A program made the translations under genes and the position numbers. A stretch of DNA of 64,000 nt from Chitinophagaceae bacterium (GTDB lineage Bacteria; Bacteroidota; Bacteroidia; Chitinophagales; Chitinophagaceae). Shown here piece after piece: positions 40,955 to 48,928 of this stretch (position 1 is the stretch's first letter; each line of letters begins with the position of its first letter). The notes beneath the pieces are model-generated. The model did no database searches. It was given only the letters and a program-made list of their open reading frames with translations, and was not told the origin of the DNA. Location of the stretch: positions 1 through 64,000 of the forward strand of contig JAICGN010000005.1 of NCBI GenBank assembly GCA_025923075.1. The letters run 5' to 3'.

Positions 40955-42262
40955 TCATGTATCCTGATTATCGGTTTTTATGATCCGCGATGAAAATAAA
41001 TCAAAATCAGATTTTTTTAAAATAAATAACTGTTTGAGTGAAGTCTTAATAAATGTCGTTAATCGGGCAATAACATAAAAAGTAGCGATTGAGTAAGCAA
41101 AGAGATTAGCGATTGCCGCTCCTTTATAACTCATTGTTGGAATAAGCAAGAAATCCAATAACAGCATAACAGCACAACAGATGACCGAACCAATAAGGTT
41201 CACTTTTAATAAACGGTTAGCCGAAAAATATGCTGCAAGTATTGTAGTAATAGTAAATAACAGGTAACCCGGTAACATTATCAATAAGGAAAAGAACCCA
41301 TCGAAATAAACTGGAGGCAGAAAGAATTGATAAATAAGGAAAGAAACAACTATTAATATTGCCCCTAAGGCGATATGCATATAAAATGAAAGCTTGCAAA
41401 TGGAAATGAGTCCTGCATCAGTTAGTTTCTGATTCTCATTTTTTAGTGCCGGTGTTATCAAGCCTGCCAGGATTCCAGGCACGATCCATAACAATTGCGC
41501 AAATTTTGAAGCCTGGGCATAAACCCCAACGGTATCATGACCATAGTATGCGCTAATAAACCAATAGTCGGCACGGTAAGCGATAAACTGGATGATATTT
41601 GTAATCAATACGATGGCTGAAAAAGCTGAGAAGGATCGATATTCTTCCTGTGAAATGCTTTTGACGGAAGGTTTGAATTTAAAAAGAAAAAATATAAATA
41701 TGATCATGGCAGGAATAAAAATAAAAAGACTGTAACTCCATACGGGGTAATTGGCAATTAAATCAGGCCGAATAGCCCAGATTATTAAGACAATTAAAAA
41801 TAATATTCCAGAGACAATTGCTAATATTTTATTACAAAGTTTTGCTTCATGCTGTGAATAGTAGAGCGATAGAAATTTATCCAAAAATACCAGGCCGGTA
41901 AAATAAACCACTTCAGCAAAAAAAATGTTAAGATCAAAACTGCCTCCCAGTAAAGTATGTCCCAAAAAAAGAAAACCAAGAATTGCAATAATATAAAAGA
42001 ACAGCAATTGAATAAACGCTGTTATTATGGTAAAAGAAAATACTTTGTCACGGCTATAAGTCGCGCCGGATATTCCATGCCAGACGATTGCCGAATCGGT
42101 GCCGAGTCCGGTTATAATATAAATAAATGCTGCGTTGACTATGATTAACGACAGGGAGCCAAACTTATCAGCTCCTGCAAGCTTCGCAATCAATAGGCTG
42201 ATCAAGAACCCGATGGCCGTGAAAACGATCCTGAAAACAAATCCCCTTAGCAGAAATTGCAC
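40955..42262 (-). CDS. Polysaccharide flippase (Wzx-like)
   Basis: 435 residues with about 12-14 TM helices. Matches the MOP superfamily oligosaccharide flippases, e.g. RGFVFRIVFTAIGFLISLLIAKLAGADKFGSLSLI at the N-terminus and YRADYWFISAYYGHDTVGVYAQASKFAQLLWIVPGIL in the middle, a typical Wzx/RfbX segment. It moves lipid-linked glycan across the inner membrane. Encoded just upstream of a GT4 enzyme, but no polymerase or chain-length regulator is nearby in the window. Confidence 0.88.
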   Translation of the reverse strand: MQFLLRGFVFRIVFTAIGFLISLLIAKLAGADKFGSLSLIIVNAAFIYIITGLGTDSAIVWHGISGATYSRDKVFSFTIITAFIQLLFFYIIAILGFLFLGHTLLGGSFDLNIFFAEVVYFTGLVFLDKFLSLYYSQHEAKLCNKILAIVSGILFLIVLIIWAIRPDLIANYPVWSYSLFIFIPAMIIFIFFLFKFKPSVKSISQEEYRSFSAFSAIVLITNIIQFIAYRADYWFISAYYGHDTVGVYAQASKFAQLLWIVPGILAGLITPALKNENQKLTDAGLISICKLSFYMHIALGAILIVVSFLIYQFFLPPVYFDGFFSLLIMLPGYLLFTITTILAAYFSANRLLKVNLIGSVICCAVMLLLDFLLIPTMSYKGAAIANLFAYSIATFYVIARLTTFIKTSLKQLFILKKSDFDLFSSRIIKTDNQDT

Positions 42263-42399
42263 AATCTTAGTTTATGCAAATAAAATCTAATTTATTCAAA
42301 GTAGCGGATCAGTCTGGTCTCGTTGAAAAATTAATGAATGTTTATACAGGTAACTGATGGAAGTGCTGAATAATGGAGAGGTTGATCTAGTTTTTCCTT

Positions 42400-42783
42400 T
42401 TATCGCTTCGCAAATTTGTCCTGTTTGATTTGTATGAAAGAATTCCTGTCTATATAATAAGCAAACAAAAGATACACTATGGGTAAAAAGCTAAGCAGTT
42501 TCAAAGCTAAAGTCCCTGTATAGAAGCCGAGAAGATAAAATACAATCAATACAAAAGCATTCCCAAGTAACTGCATATCATCAATTGAACAAACGACTTT
42601 AAAATGATAATAACTGGGCTGTTTGTAAGTAAGATCAATGGGCCTGGTAAAATGAAAGCCGTCTGTGACGACAATCCGGGAATGATTATCCTTCACTTCA
42701 ATGATGACGGGCTCTGTATTGCTTAAAGGGTAGATCTCTTTATTATTTACAATCACTCGTACATTCAGCATGCTTAGCAGCAA
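42400..42783 (-). CDS. Small membrane protein, unknown
   Basis: 127 residues. The first ~65 look like a beta domain (LNVRVIVNNKEIYPLSNTEPVIIEVKDNHSRIVVTDGFHFTRPI), followed by two TM helices (about 73-90 and 92-110) and a basic tail. No family recognised. The Met at residue 5 is an alternative start. It lies between the flippase and tpiA on the same strand. Confidence 0.6.
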   Translation of the reverse strand: MLLSMLNVRVIVNNKEIYPLSNTEPVIIEVKDNHSRIVVTDGFHFTRPIDLTYKQPSYYHFKVVCSIDDMQLLGNAFVLIVFYLLGFYTGTLALKLLSFLPIVYLLFAYYIDRNSFIQIKQDKFAKR

Positions 42784-42831
42784 CTGTTTCTTTCGGCTAA
42801 TGACAATATAGTACTGAGACGTTATAGGTTA

Positions 42832-43593
42832 TTATTTCAGCGAACGGATGATCTCGATAAAGTCAGCGGCAACCAGTGAAGCACCTCCAACCAACCCGCC
42901 ATCCACATCAGGGCAACTGAACAATTCCCTTGCATTATTTGCTTTTACGCTGCCACCATAAAGAATGGGAACCTGGTTTGCAACCGCTACACTGTATTGG
43001 ACCGCAATTATAGAACGCAAATGTGCATGCATTTCTTGTGCCTGTTCAGTAGTTGCCGTTTTCCCTGTCCCAATAGCCCATATTGGTTCATAAGCAATAA
43101 CTACATTCCTGATTTGGTCAGCGGTTAAATGAAATAATGATTCTTTCAACTGTTGAGCAACAAATTCATTTTGTGTTTCCGCTTCACGAACAGGCAGGGC
43201 TTCGCCACAACAGAAGATCGGAGAAATAAAATTTCCAAGGCATAGGTTCACCTTTTCAGCCACCATAGAATTTGTTTCGGCAAAATGCTCTCTTCGCTCG
43301 CTATGTCCAACTATACAATAATTGATTTTTAATGAATGAAGCATTTCGACAGACACTTCTCCTGTAAATGCACCGGATCTTTTATGATGGCAATTTTGAC
43401 CGGCTGCATAATAGTTCTTTTCATCGGTAACTTCACTTCTTGTCATTGTAAGGTAGGGATACGGAACGGCAAATATTGTTTTCTGGTGATCTTTCAATTT
43501 AATTTTCGCAGCGAGGATGTCATCTAATAGTTTTTCCCCTTGCTGAAAAGTCAAATTCATCTTCCAGTTAGCCGCTGCAATTTGTGTACGCAT
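42832..43593 (-). CDS. tpiA: Triosephosphate isomerase
   Basis: 253 residues. All TIM signature residues are present: Lys11 in AANWKMN, the electrophilic His in IVGHSERREHF, and catalytic Glu in AYEPIWAIGTGKTAT with flexible loop 6, then YGGSVKANN and GGLVGGASL. Interconverts dihydroxyacetone phosphate and glyceraldehyde-3-phosphate in the cytoplasm. Only 9 bp separate it from the upstream GlmU-like gene on the same strand, indicating co-transcription. Confidence 0.97.
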   Translation of the reverse strand: MRTQIAAANWKMNLTFQQGEKLLDDILAAKIKLKDHQKTIFAVPYPYLTMTRSEVTDEKNYYAAGQNCHHKRSGAFTGEVSVEMLHSLKINYCIVGHSERREHFAETNSMVAEKVNLCLGNFISPIFCCGEALPVREAETQNEFVAQQLKESLFHLTADQIRNVVIAYEPIWAIGTGKTATTEQAQEMHAHLRSIIAVQYSVAVANQVPILYGGSVKANNARELFSCPDVDGGLVGGASLVAADFIEIIRSLK

Positions 43594-43602
43594 GATTTGG
43601 TT

Positions 43603-44784
43603 TTAGTAATTTTTAAAGATATAGGTAAGAATTGTTTTTTCATTTTCAGTTATGTATTTCCCCTTGAGTTTTTTCCACTCACCGATATTGGTCAACGCTT
43701 TCTCAAGATCATACCGGCGGAGACCGTCACAACCCCAGGAAAAATTGGGAATATATATCGGGGAAAGCCCTGCTTCAAAAATGTTACTGCAGACACCTAT
43801 TACAGTTCCGGTGTTTATAGAGGTATTGATCGATGTTTTAGAATAATCGCCCATGAATACACCGCATTTCTGGCCAGCATTGATTTCTCCTTTTGGAGTC
43901 CACACTTTTACGATACTTGCATTGTTTTTTATATTTGAATTGGAAGTGCCGGCCCCGATATTGCACCACTCTCCGATCACGGAGTCCCCAATATACCCAT
44001 CATGAGCTTTATTGGAATAGGCAAAAAATACCGAGTTCCTGATTTCCCCCCCGGCCGTACAATAAGGGCCAATAGTTGTGGCACCATAAATCCTGGAATT
44101 CATTTTTATCACCGCTCCTTCGCCACATGCAAAAGCCCCCCGGATTGCGGCACCCTCCATGATCAGGGAATTTTTTCCTATGTAAATAGGCCCCTCGGCC
44201 GCATTGAGAAAGCAATGTTCGACAACAGCACCCTTATCTATAAAAATGTTTCCTGGTTTAACCACTTTGTTGGTCTTCGAAATTTTTTGCGATTTTCTTT
44301 TGCCAGTCAGGAGTTCAAAATCTTCACGAATTGCATAATCGTTCAATTGGCAAATATTCCAGGGAAATTGAATGCTCTTTATTTCATCGCGTAGTGTGAT
44401 GGCTTTGGATACTTTTATTTTATTGGGTTCTTGTATCTCTTTTCTTGAGAATCGGAAAATGACCCCGGTATTGCCATTTACTGAAATAAATTCGCCGTTT
44501 TGTAATTTGTGAAGCGCCTTTATAAGTTTAGCGGTCGGAAGAATATTTCCGTGGATCATAAAGCAAGTATCATCCTCCGCAAGACTCTCAAGGCGTATTG
44601 ATCTGTCAAGATCCTTATAATCATCTTCCCATCTATCGTATGATTTCATTCGAAGGGTTTTTTCCCACTTTTCTCTGATTGTGAGTATCCCTACTCTAAT
44701 ATCCTGGATTTGCCGTGTAAGCGTAAAAGGATAAAGGTTTTCGGGTTGACAAAATTCTTCTGTAAAAATGATTTTGGCAGGCAT
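43603..44784 (-). CDS. GlmU-like sugar-nucleotidyltransferase family protein
   Basis: 393 residues. A divergent N-terminal nucleotidyltransferase-like domain (IIFTEEFCQPENLYPFTLTRQIQDIRVGILTIREKWEKTL) lacks the usual GGxGTR loop. A C-terminal left-handed beta-helix of hexapeptide repeats follows (GAVVEHCFLNAAEGPIYIGKNSLIMEGAAIRGAFACGEGAVIKMNS). It matches the Bacteroidota GlmU family proteins of unknown activity. The missing loop suggests it may not be a classical uridylyltransferase; acyltransferase or scaffold roles are possible. Upstream partner of tpiA. Confidence 0.82.
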   Translation of the reverse strand: MPAKIIFTEEFCQPENLYPFTLTRQIQDIRVGILTIREKWEKTLRMKSYDRWEDDYKDLDRSIRLESLAEDDTCFMIHGNILPTAKLIKALHKLQNGEFISVNGNTGVIFRFSRKEIQEPNKIKVSKAITLRDEIKSIQFPWNICQLNDYAIREDFELLTGKRKSQKISKTNKVVKPGNIFIDKGAVVEHCFLNAAEGPIYIGKNSLIMEGAAIRGAFACGEGAVIKMNSRIYGATTIGPYCTAGGEIRNSVFFAYSNKAHDGYIGDSVIGEWCNIGAGTSNSNIKNNASIVKVWTPKGEINAGQKCGVFMGDYSKTSINTSINTGTVIGVCSNIFEAGLSPIYIPNFSWGCDGLRRYDLEKALTNIGEWKKLKGKYITENEKTILTYIFKNY

Positions 44785-44805
44785 CCGGTAAAGCTAAAAG
44801 ATTTT

Positions 44806-44843
44806 AAAAAAAACAAAAAGCCCCGAAGAAGAATCTCCGGGAC
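44806..44843 (-). terminator. rpmE2 terminator
   Basis: On the minus strand GTCCCGGAG...CTTCGGGGC forms a hairpin followed by TTTTTGTTTTTTT. It lies about 53 bp past the L31 stop. Confidence 0.75.
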
Positions 44844-44895
44844 TAAAGTATAGCCATGAAAAACAAAAACTTAATAACAATCCTAATTTAGGAAT

Positions 44896-45147
44896 TTATT
44901 TTTTCTTTTCATATTTCTTCTTGAATTTGTCGATACGACCTGCTGTGTCAACCAACATATTCTTGCCAGTGAAGAAAGGATGAGAAGTATTAGATATCTC
45001 CAGTTTCACCAAGGGATACTCGTTTCCATCTTCCCACTTAACTGTTTCCTTTGAACCCGCAGTTGAGCGGCTTAAGAAACTATGACCATTACTCATGTCT
45101 TTAAAAACCACTAACCGATAATTTTTTGGATGAATATCCTGTTTCAT
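44896..45147 (-). CDS. rpmE2: 50S ribosomal protein L31 type B
   Basis: 83 residues: [29 protein letters not shown], then [39 protein letters not shown], the type B L31 signature. The zinc-binding Cys of the C+ form are absent, as expected for the zinc-independent paralogue. The reading frame extends 20 codons upstream, but the ATG at 45145-45147 matches the family start and lies after a good promoter (45205-45235). Confidence 0.95.
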   Translation of the reverse strand: MKQDIHPKNYRLVVFKDMSNGHSFLSRSTAGSKETVKWEDGNEYPLVKLEISNTSHPFFTGKNMLVDTAGRIDKFKKKYEKKK

Positions 45148-45204
45148 AAATGTTTGATTTAAAGGCTGTACGGATTTTGCCGTACCAAATAAAAAATTCA
45201 GGTG

Positions 45205-45235
45205 CAAAAGTAACGCAACAAAAGCTAATCACCAA
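45205..45235 (-). promoter_or_regulatory. rpmE2 promoter
   Basis: On the minus strand TTG, 20 bases, then TACTTTTG: a full match to the Bacteroidota -33 / -7 consensus. Transcription would begin near 45198, about 50 nt before the ATG. Confidence 0.65.
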
Positions 45236-45337
45236 CAGAAGGTCCGAAAAATAGAAAAGCGCCGGATTTTTCTTCCGTTCATTTGCCGAAGCTCCTGAAC
45301 GTCTTACTAACCCAACGCTTTCCGTGAGGCTTTGTGT

Positions 45338-45484
45338 CTTTTGACGAACACTCCACCCCAGCGATCAAATTCTTCTTTTGACGGACTCCTCTGATCGCAG
45401 ATCCTTAAAATCTTTTGACGGATTTTCCGGATCTCAGATCAAACTCGCTTTTGACGGCTCATTCAATCTTATAACGCTAAGATG
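45338..45484. repeat. Degenerate 36-38 bp tandem repeat, four units
   Basis: CTTTTGACG(G/A) recurs at 45338, 45374, 45412 and 45448, a regular 36-38 bp spacing. Units 2 and 3 also share GATC(G/T)CAGATC after the core. It occupies the otherwise gene-free 45208-45599 interval between yajQ and rpmE2. The units are too diverged in the rest for a CRISPR, and no protein frame explains them. Confidence 0.55.
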
Positions 45485-45599
45485 CCTTACAATAAAGTTC
45501 TTTCCAAATTTTTTAGGTAATTGATACCCACGCGTTTTGCACAACTGGAATTTGAGATATACACAATTTATCCATAGTTATGAACAGTTTATGAACGGA

Positions 45600-46091
45600 T
45601 CAGTCGCGCATATTGACAAATTGAAGCGGTAATTTCAGATTCGCAGATCGGCAGAGTTGAATCACTGCCTGGAGGTCGTCAATTTTTTTTCCGGTCACTC
45701 GGACGAGATCATCATTTATTGATGCCTGTACCTTCATTCCTGCGTCTTTTATCAATTTGACTATCTTCTTAGCATCGTCCTGTGGAAGTCCATTTCTTAC
45801 AAGCACTTCTTTTTTCCAAACCTTGCCGCTTTGCAATCCTTCTTTACTGATGTCAAAAGCCAATGGGTCTATTCCCTGTTTATGTGCCCTGCTGATAAGT
45901 ACGTCACAGAGCTGACGCATCTTCATGTCATCATCTGTTTCGATATTGATCTTATAATCTTTCTTGTTCAGGTCAATAACGACATGGCTTCCTTTAAAGT
46001 CGAAGCGGTTAGTTATTTCTTTGGTTGTAACATTTACTGCATTGTCTAGTGCTTGCGCATCGACTTTGGAAACGATGTCAAATGAAGGCAT
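45600..46091 (-). CDS. YajQ family nucleotide-binding protein
   Basis: 163 residues. Complete YajQ/DUF520 protein: MPSFDIVSKVDAQALDNAVNVTTKEITNRFDFKG at the N-terminus and QVQAS-like MKVQASINDDLVRVTGKKIDDLQAVIQLCR at the C-terminus, two ferredoxin-like domains. Family members bind cyclic di-GMP or nucleic acid in other bacteria; here the ligand is unknown. Normal length. A -7 element TACTTTTG lies at 46112-46119 on the minus strand, about 20 bp before the ATG. Confidence 0.95.
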   Translation of the reverse strand: MPSFDIVSKVDAQALDNAVNVTTKEITNRFDFKGSHVVIDLNKKDYKINIETDDDMKMRQLCDVLISRAHKQGIDPLAFDISKEGLQSGKVWKKEVLVRNGLPQDDAKKIVKLIKDAGMKVQASINDDLVRVTGKKIDDLQAVIQLCRSANLKLPLQFVNMRD

Positions 46092-46111
46092 AAAATAATT
46101 TTAAATGGATT

Positions 46112-46119
46112 CAAAAGTA
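46112..46119 (-). promoter_or_regulatory. yajQ -7 element
   Basis: TACTTTTG on the minus strand matches TAnnTTTG exactly. The region at the -33 distance is T-rich but lacks a clean TTG. Confidence 0.45.
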
Positions 46120-46136
46120 AGATTGTTTAAATAAAA

Positions 46137-46163
46137 AAACCTCTCATAGAAATAAGAGGTTTT
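46137..46163 (-). terminator. Terminator of the 46188 TonB receptor
   Basis: AACCTCT / AGAGGTT stem with a 10-base loop; on the minus strand it runs into TTTTTTTATTT. It lies 25 bp after the receptor's stop. Confidence 0.8.
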
Positions 46164-46187
46164 ACCACATGAGAAAACTTATATATT

Positions 46188-48656
46188 TTATTGACTTTGT
46201 CCTACCCGGTTTTGTTCATCCTGTGAACTGCTATTCCTGCGGCGTGGTTGGTTTTGCTGCCCAGTCTTTCCAAACCGCCAGGTAAATGTTCCGGTAACTT
46301 GTCTTATATCTGGGCGGGCAATAAAGCCACCATCCACCATTCCATAGGTATTTCTTCCTTCAAACTTTTGCCATGCAAAGGGATCACGAACATTAAAACG
46401 AACAGTTCCTTTTCCTTTCATTACTTGTTTTTGAACACCCAGGCTCATCTGGTAAATTGCTTCCATCTGTGTAAGACCATTCAGCGCTTTATGACGATAA
46501 AATCCACTTAGTTCAGCGGTCCACCCTTTTTTGAAAGTAAAGTTATTGGTTACGTTAGCAGTAAAGGAAGTATAAGCCATGTCAATATTAATAGTATCAT
46601 AAACTCCTTTGTAATGATTATTAAACACATTTGTAAAAAAATTGGCATTCCACCATTTTGCAAATGCAATCGGAGCCGTAAGAGAAATCCCAATATTTGT
46701 GTATCTGGCAACATTATCAACTGTGAGATATCTTATTTTACTATTCGGTTCAGGTTTTACTATTTGAGAAATGACGTCGTCTGTGTTATTATAATTGAAC
46801 GTTGTTATAAACTTGCCATTGAAGCTGTGTGTCACGTCAATATTATGTGTGTATTGCGGACGCAGATAAATATTTCCCTGTCTGTAACTTAACGTATCGA
46901 GGAAATAAATGAACGGATTCAGATCCTGGTAATTGGGTCGTTGAATACGACGACCATAAGCAATTGCCAGAGTATGTTTCTTGGTTAGCTTATAACTGAT
47001 AAATGCAGTGGGAAATAAATTTGAGGTATCTCTTTTGAACGTTTGGTTTGTAATAACCTGGTTGCCATTGGAAATAGAGCTTTCGAGTCTCAATCCCGCC
47101 TGGAACGTCCATTTCTTAATTTCACGGTTGAAATTGACATATCCCGCACCTATTGTTTCGTCATAAATAAAATGATTAGAACGTATATGATCCGTTTCCC
47201 AATCATTGCTGACCCATCTCTCATAGTTAACGAGGTTGTCATTTTTGACATAGCTAAATTTCACTCCTGCCTCAAATCTTCCACCACCTTTTAACGGGTG
47301 TGTGTAGTCGCTTTTGAAAGTGTAAATATTAATATCAGATGGCAAATGCCCTTTTAGGTAAGATGTGGATGTTTTTTGCAACGAGCTATTATAAAAATCT
47401 GTTGTCAAAACCATATCTGATACATTATTGTAAACTACATAATCAACATCTGCGGTTATTTCCCTGCCAGTTGTGTCAAATGTGTGTTTCCAGTTAAGGT
47501 TAAGTGTTGCATTCTGAAACTTAATATTATTATCAGTTGAAGAAACCAGCCTGTTTTCTAATTGCATGTTTGCGTCAACCAGATCAGAAACAGACGTTGG
47601 TGTTGGATGCCCACTGAATGTAAAGCCGCTAACGACAATTCCAAAAATATTCTTTTTATCAGCATACCAATCTAATCCCAATTTCAACGTATGATTGTTG
47701 TTTCCGAATCTGAAACGTGTTTCAGTAAAATTATAACCAGTGGTATTATGATTCTCATCAAGAAATCGGCTGTCCAGGGTAAGGCGATTCATACCGCGGG
47801 AAGCATTCGGATTGTAGTTGCCAAAAAAATTGATCTTATTTTTTTTCCAGTTAAAATTAAAACTGTTTTGTGTTTTAGGGTTCATGTAGAATGCTTCATC
47901 AGGTTTATACAGACTTGTAGTTGCACCAAGCATAATACTTCCGTTAAAGCCATTATTCTTTCCCTTTTTTGTTTTAATATTTATAATACCGGAATTTCCG
48001 GCCGCATCATATTTTGATGATGGGTTTGTCATGATCTCGATCTGGTCAAGTGCAGAAGCTGGCATGTTGCGCAGCAGGTTGGCCAAATCGGTTGCAGATA
48101 AATAAGTCTGTTTACCATCCATCATTACGATCACTCCCTGTTTGCCGCGAAGACTTATGGTGCCATCATTGTCTACAGTAATGCCCGGAGATTTTTCCAA
48201 AATATCAAGGGCAGTGGATCCAGCGCTTGTTGGTGAAGCATCCACATTCACCACGGTTTTATCAATCTTGGTTTCGATAAATGGTTTTTTAGCCGTAACA
48301 GTTACATCCTGCATTGATTTCGCTTCTGCAGAAACCGTGATCGTCTCAGCATTAAAAGATGAATTAGCAACTGTGATCTCTAATGATTGACCAAATCTTT
48401 TCTGAAAACCCACGGAAGACACGGACAACAGGAACTTTCCTTCCGTAACATTTTCAAACTCATACTTCCCTTCTTTATTTGTTATTGCAATTTTTACCAG
48501 GGATGAATCCTTTGCACGCAGCAATGAAACCGATGCAGATTGGACAGGCTTTTCCGATTCGTCGACGATGATCCCCGATACTTTACCAATTTTAGTTTGT
48601 GAAAAAGCAAGAGTATATAACAATATACTTGCCACGAAGAAAGATAATTTTCTCAT
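46188..48656 (-). CDS. TonB-dependent outer-membrane receptor, paralogue 1
   Basis: 822 residues: signal peptide (LSFFVASILLYTLAFSQ), a CarboxypepD_reg-like beta-sandwich (about 20-115: GKVSGIIVDESEKPVQSASVSLLRAKDSSLVKIAITNKEG), a TonB plug (KTVVNVDASPTSAGSTALDILEKSPGITVDNDGTISLRG) and an OMP_b-brl_3-type barrel. It transports an unknown ligand; without a SusD partner it may not be a glycan system. The frame reaches 48689, but the ATG at 48654-48656 starts the signal peptide properly. Paralogous to the next gene upstream; both share NYQDLNPFI and IQIRRPNY-like QRPNYQDLNP segments. Confidence 0.9.
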   Translation of the reverse strand: MRKLSFFVASILLYTLAFSQTKIGKVSGIIVDESEKPVQSASVSLLRAKDSSLVKIAITNKEGKYEFENVTEGKFLLSVSSVGFQKRFGQSLEITVANSSFNAETITVSAEAKSMQDVTVTAKKPFIETKIDKTVVNVDASPTSAGSTALDILEKSPGITVDNDGTISLRGKQGVIVMMDGKQTYLSATDLANLLRNMPASALDQIEIMTNPSSKYDAAGNSGIINIKTKKGKNNGFNGSIMLGATTSLYKPDEAFYMNPKTQNSFNFNWKKNKINFFGNYNPNASRGMNRLTLDSRFLDENHNTTGYNFTETRFRFGNNNHTLKLGLDWYADKKNIFGIVVSGFTFSGHPTPTSVSDLVDANMQLENRLVSSTDNNIKFQNATLNLNWKHTFDTTGREITADVDYVVYNNVSDMVLTTDFYNSSLQKTSTSYLKGHLPSDINIYTFKSDYTHPLKGGGRFEAGVKFSYVKNDNLVNYERWVSNDWETDHIRSNHFIYDETIGAGYVNFNREIKKWTFQAGLRLESSISNGNQVITNQTFKRDTSNLFPTAFISYKLTKKHTLAIAYGRRIQRPNYQDLNPFIYFLDTLSYRQGNIYLRPQYTHNIDVTHSFNGKFITTFNYNNTDDVISQIVKPEPNSKIRYLTVDNVARYTNIGISLTAPIAFAKWWNANFFTNVFNNHYKGVYDTINIDMAYTSFTANVTNNFTFKKGWTAELSGFYRHKALNGLTQMEAIYQMSLGVQKQVMKGKGTVRFNVRDPFAWQKFEGRNTYGMVDGGFIARPDIRQVTGTFTWRFGKTGQQNQPRRRNSSSQDEQNRVGQSQ

Positions 48657-48833
48657 AAAGGCTATACTTTTAATAAGTTGGCGATACATAAAAGTGCTTC
48701 TATTAATTTCTATTAAGAAATGAAATATGACAAGATTCGTAGTTAACGTGTTGAAGGGCGAATTATAGTTACCTATACATGAGCGGTAAGAATCTTATTT
48801 AATAAATCTCAAGTGTGAAAATTTGTTAACAGA

Positions 48834-48857
48834 AAGCCTCTTGGAAAAGAGGCTTTT
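48834..48857. terminator. Intergenic hairpin between the two receptor genes
   Basis: AAAGCCTCT and AGAGGCTTT form a 9-bp stem with a 6-base loop, about 70 bp beyond the stop of the 48929-51382 receptor. T-richness is on the plus strand, so as a terminator for the minus-strand gene it is weak. Confidence 0.5.
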
Positions 48858-48928
48858 GTTTTTCATGAGAAAACTAAAACTGACTGCTTGTAATTTTCAT
48901 GGCTATACTCGGTCTAATGATTGTGTTC

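Noticed and set aside
45338-45484. CRISPR array
   Set aside because: Only about 10 bp of each unit is conserved, there are four units, and no cas genes are in the window.
45541-45600. Replication origin (TTATCCATA resembles a DnaA box)
   Set aside because: A single imperfect box; no cluster of boxes and no dnaA or dnaN nearby.
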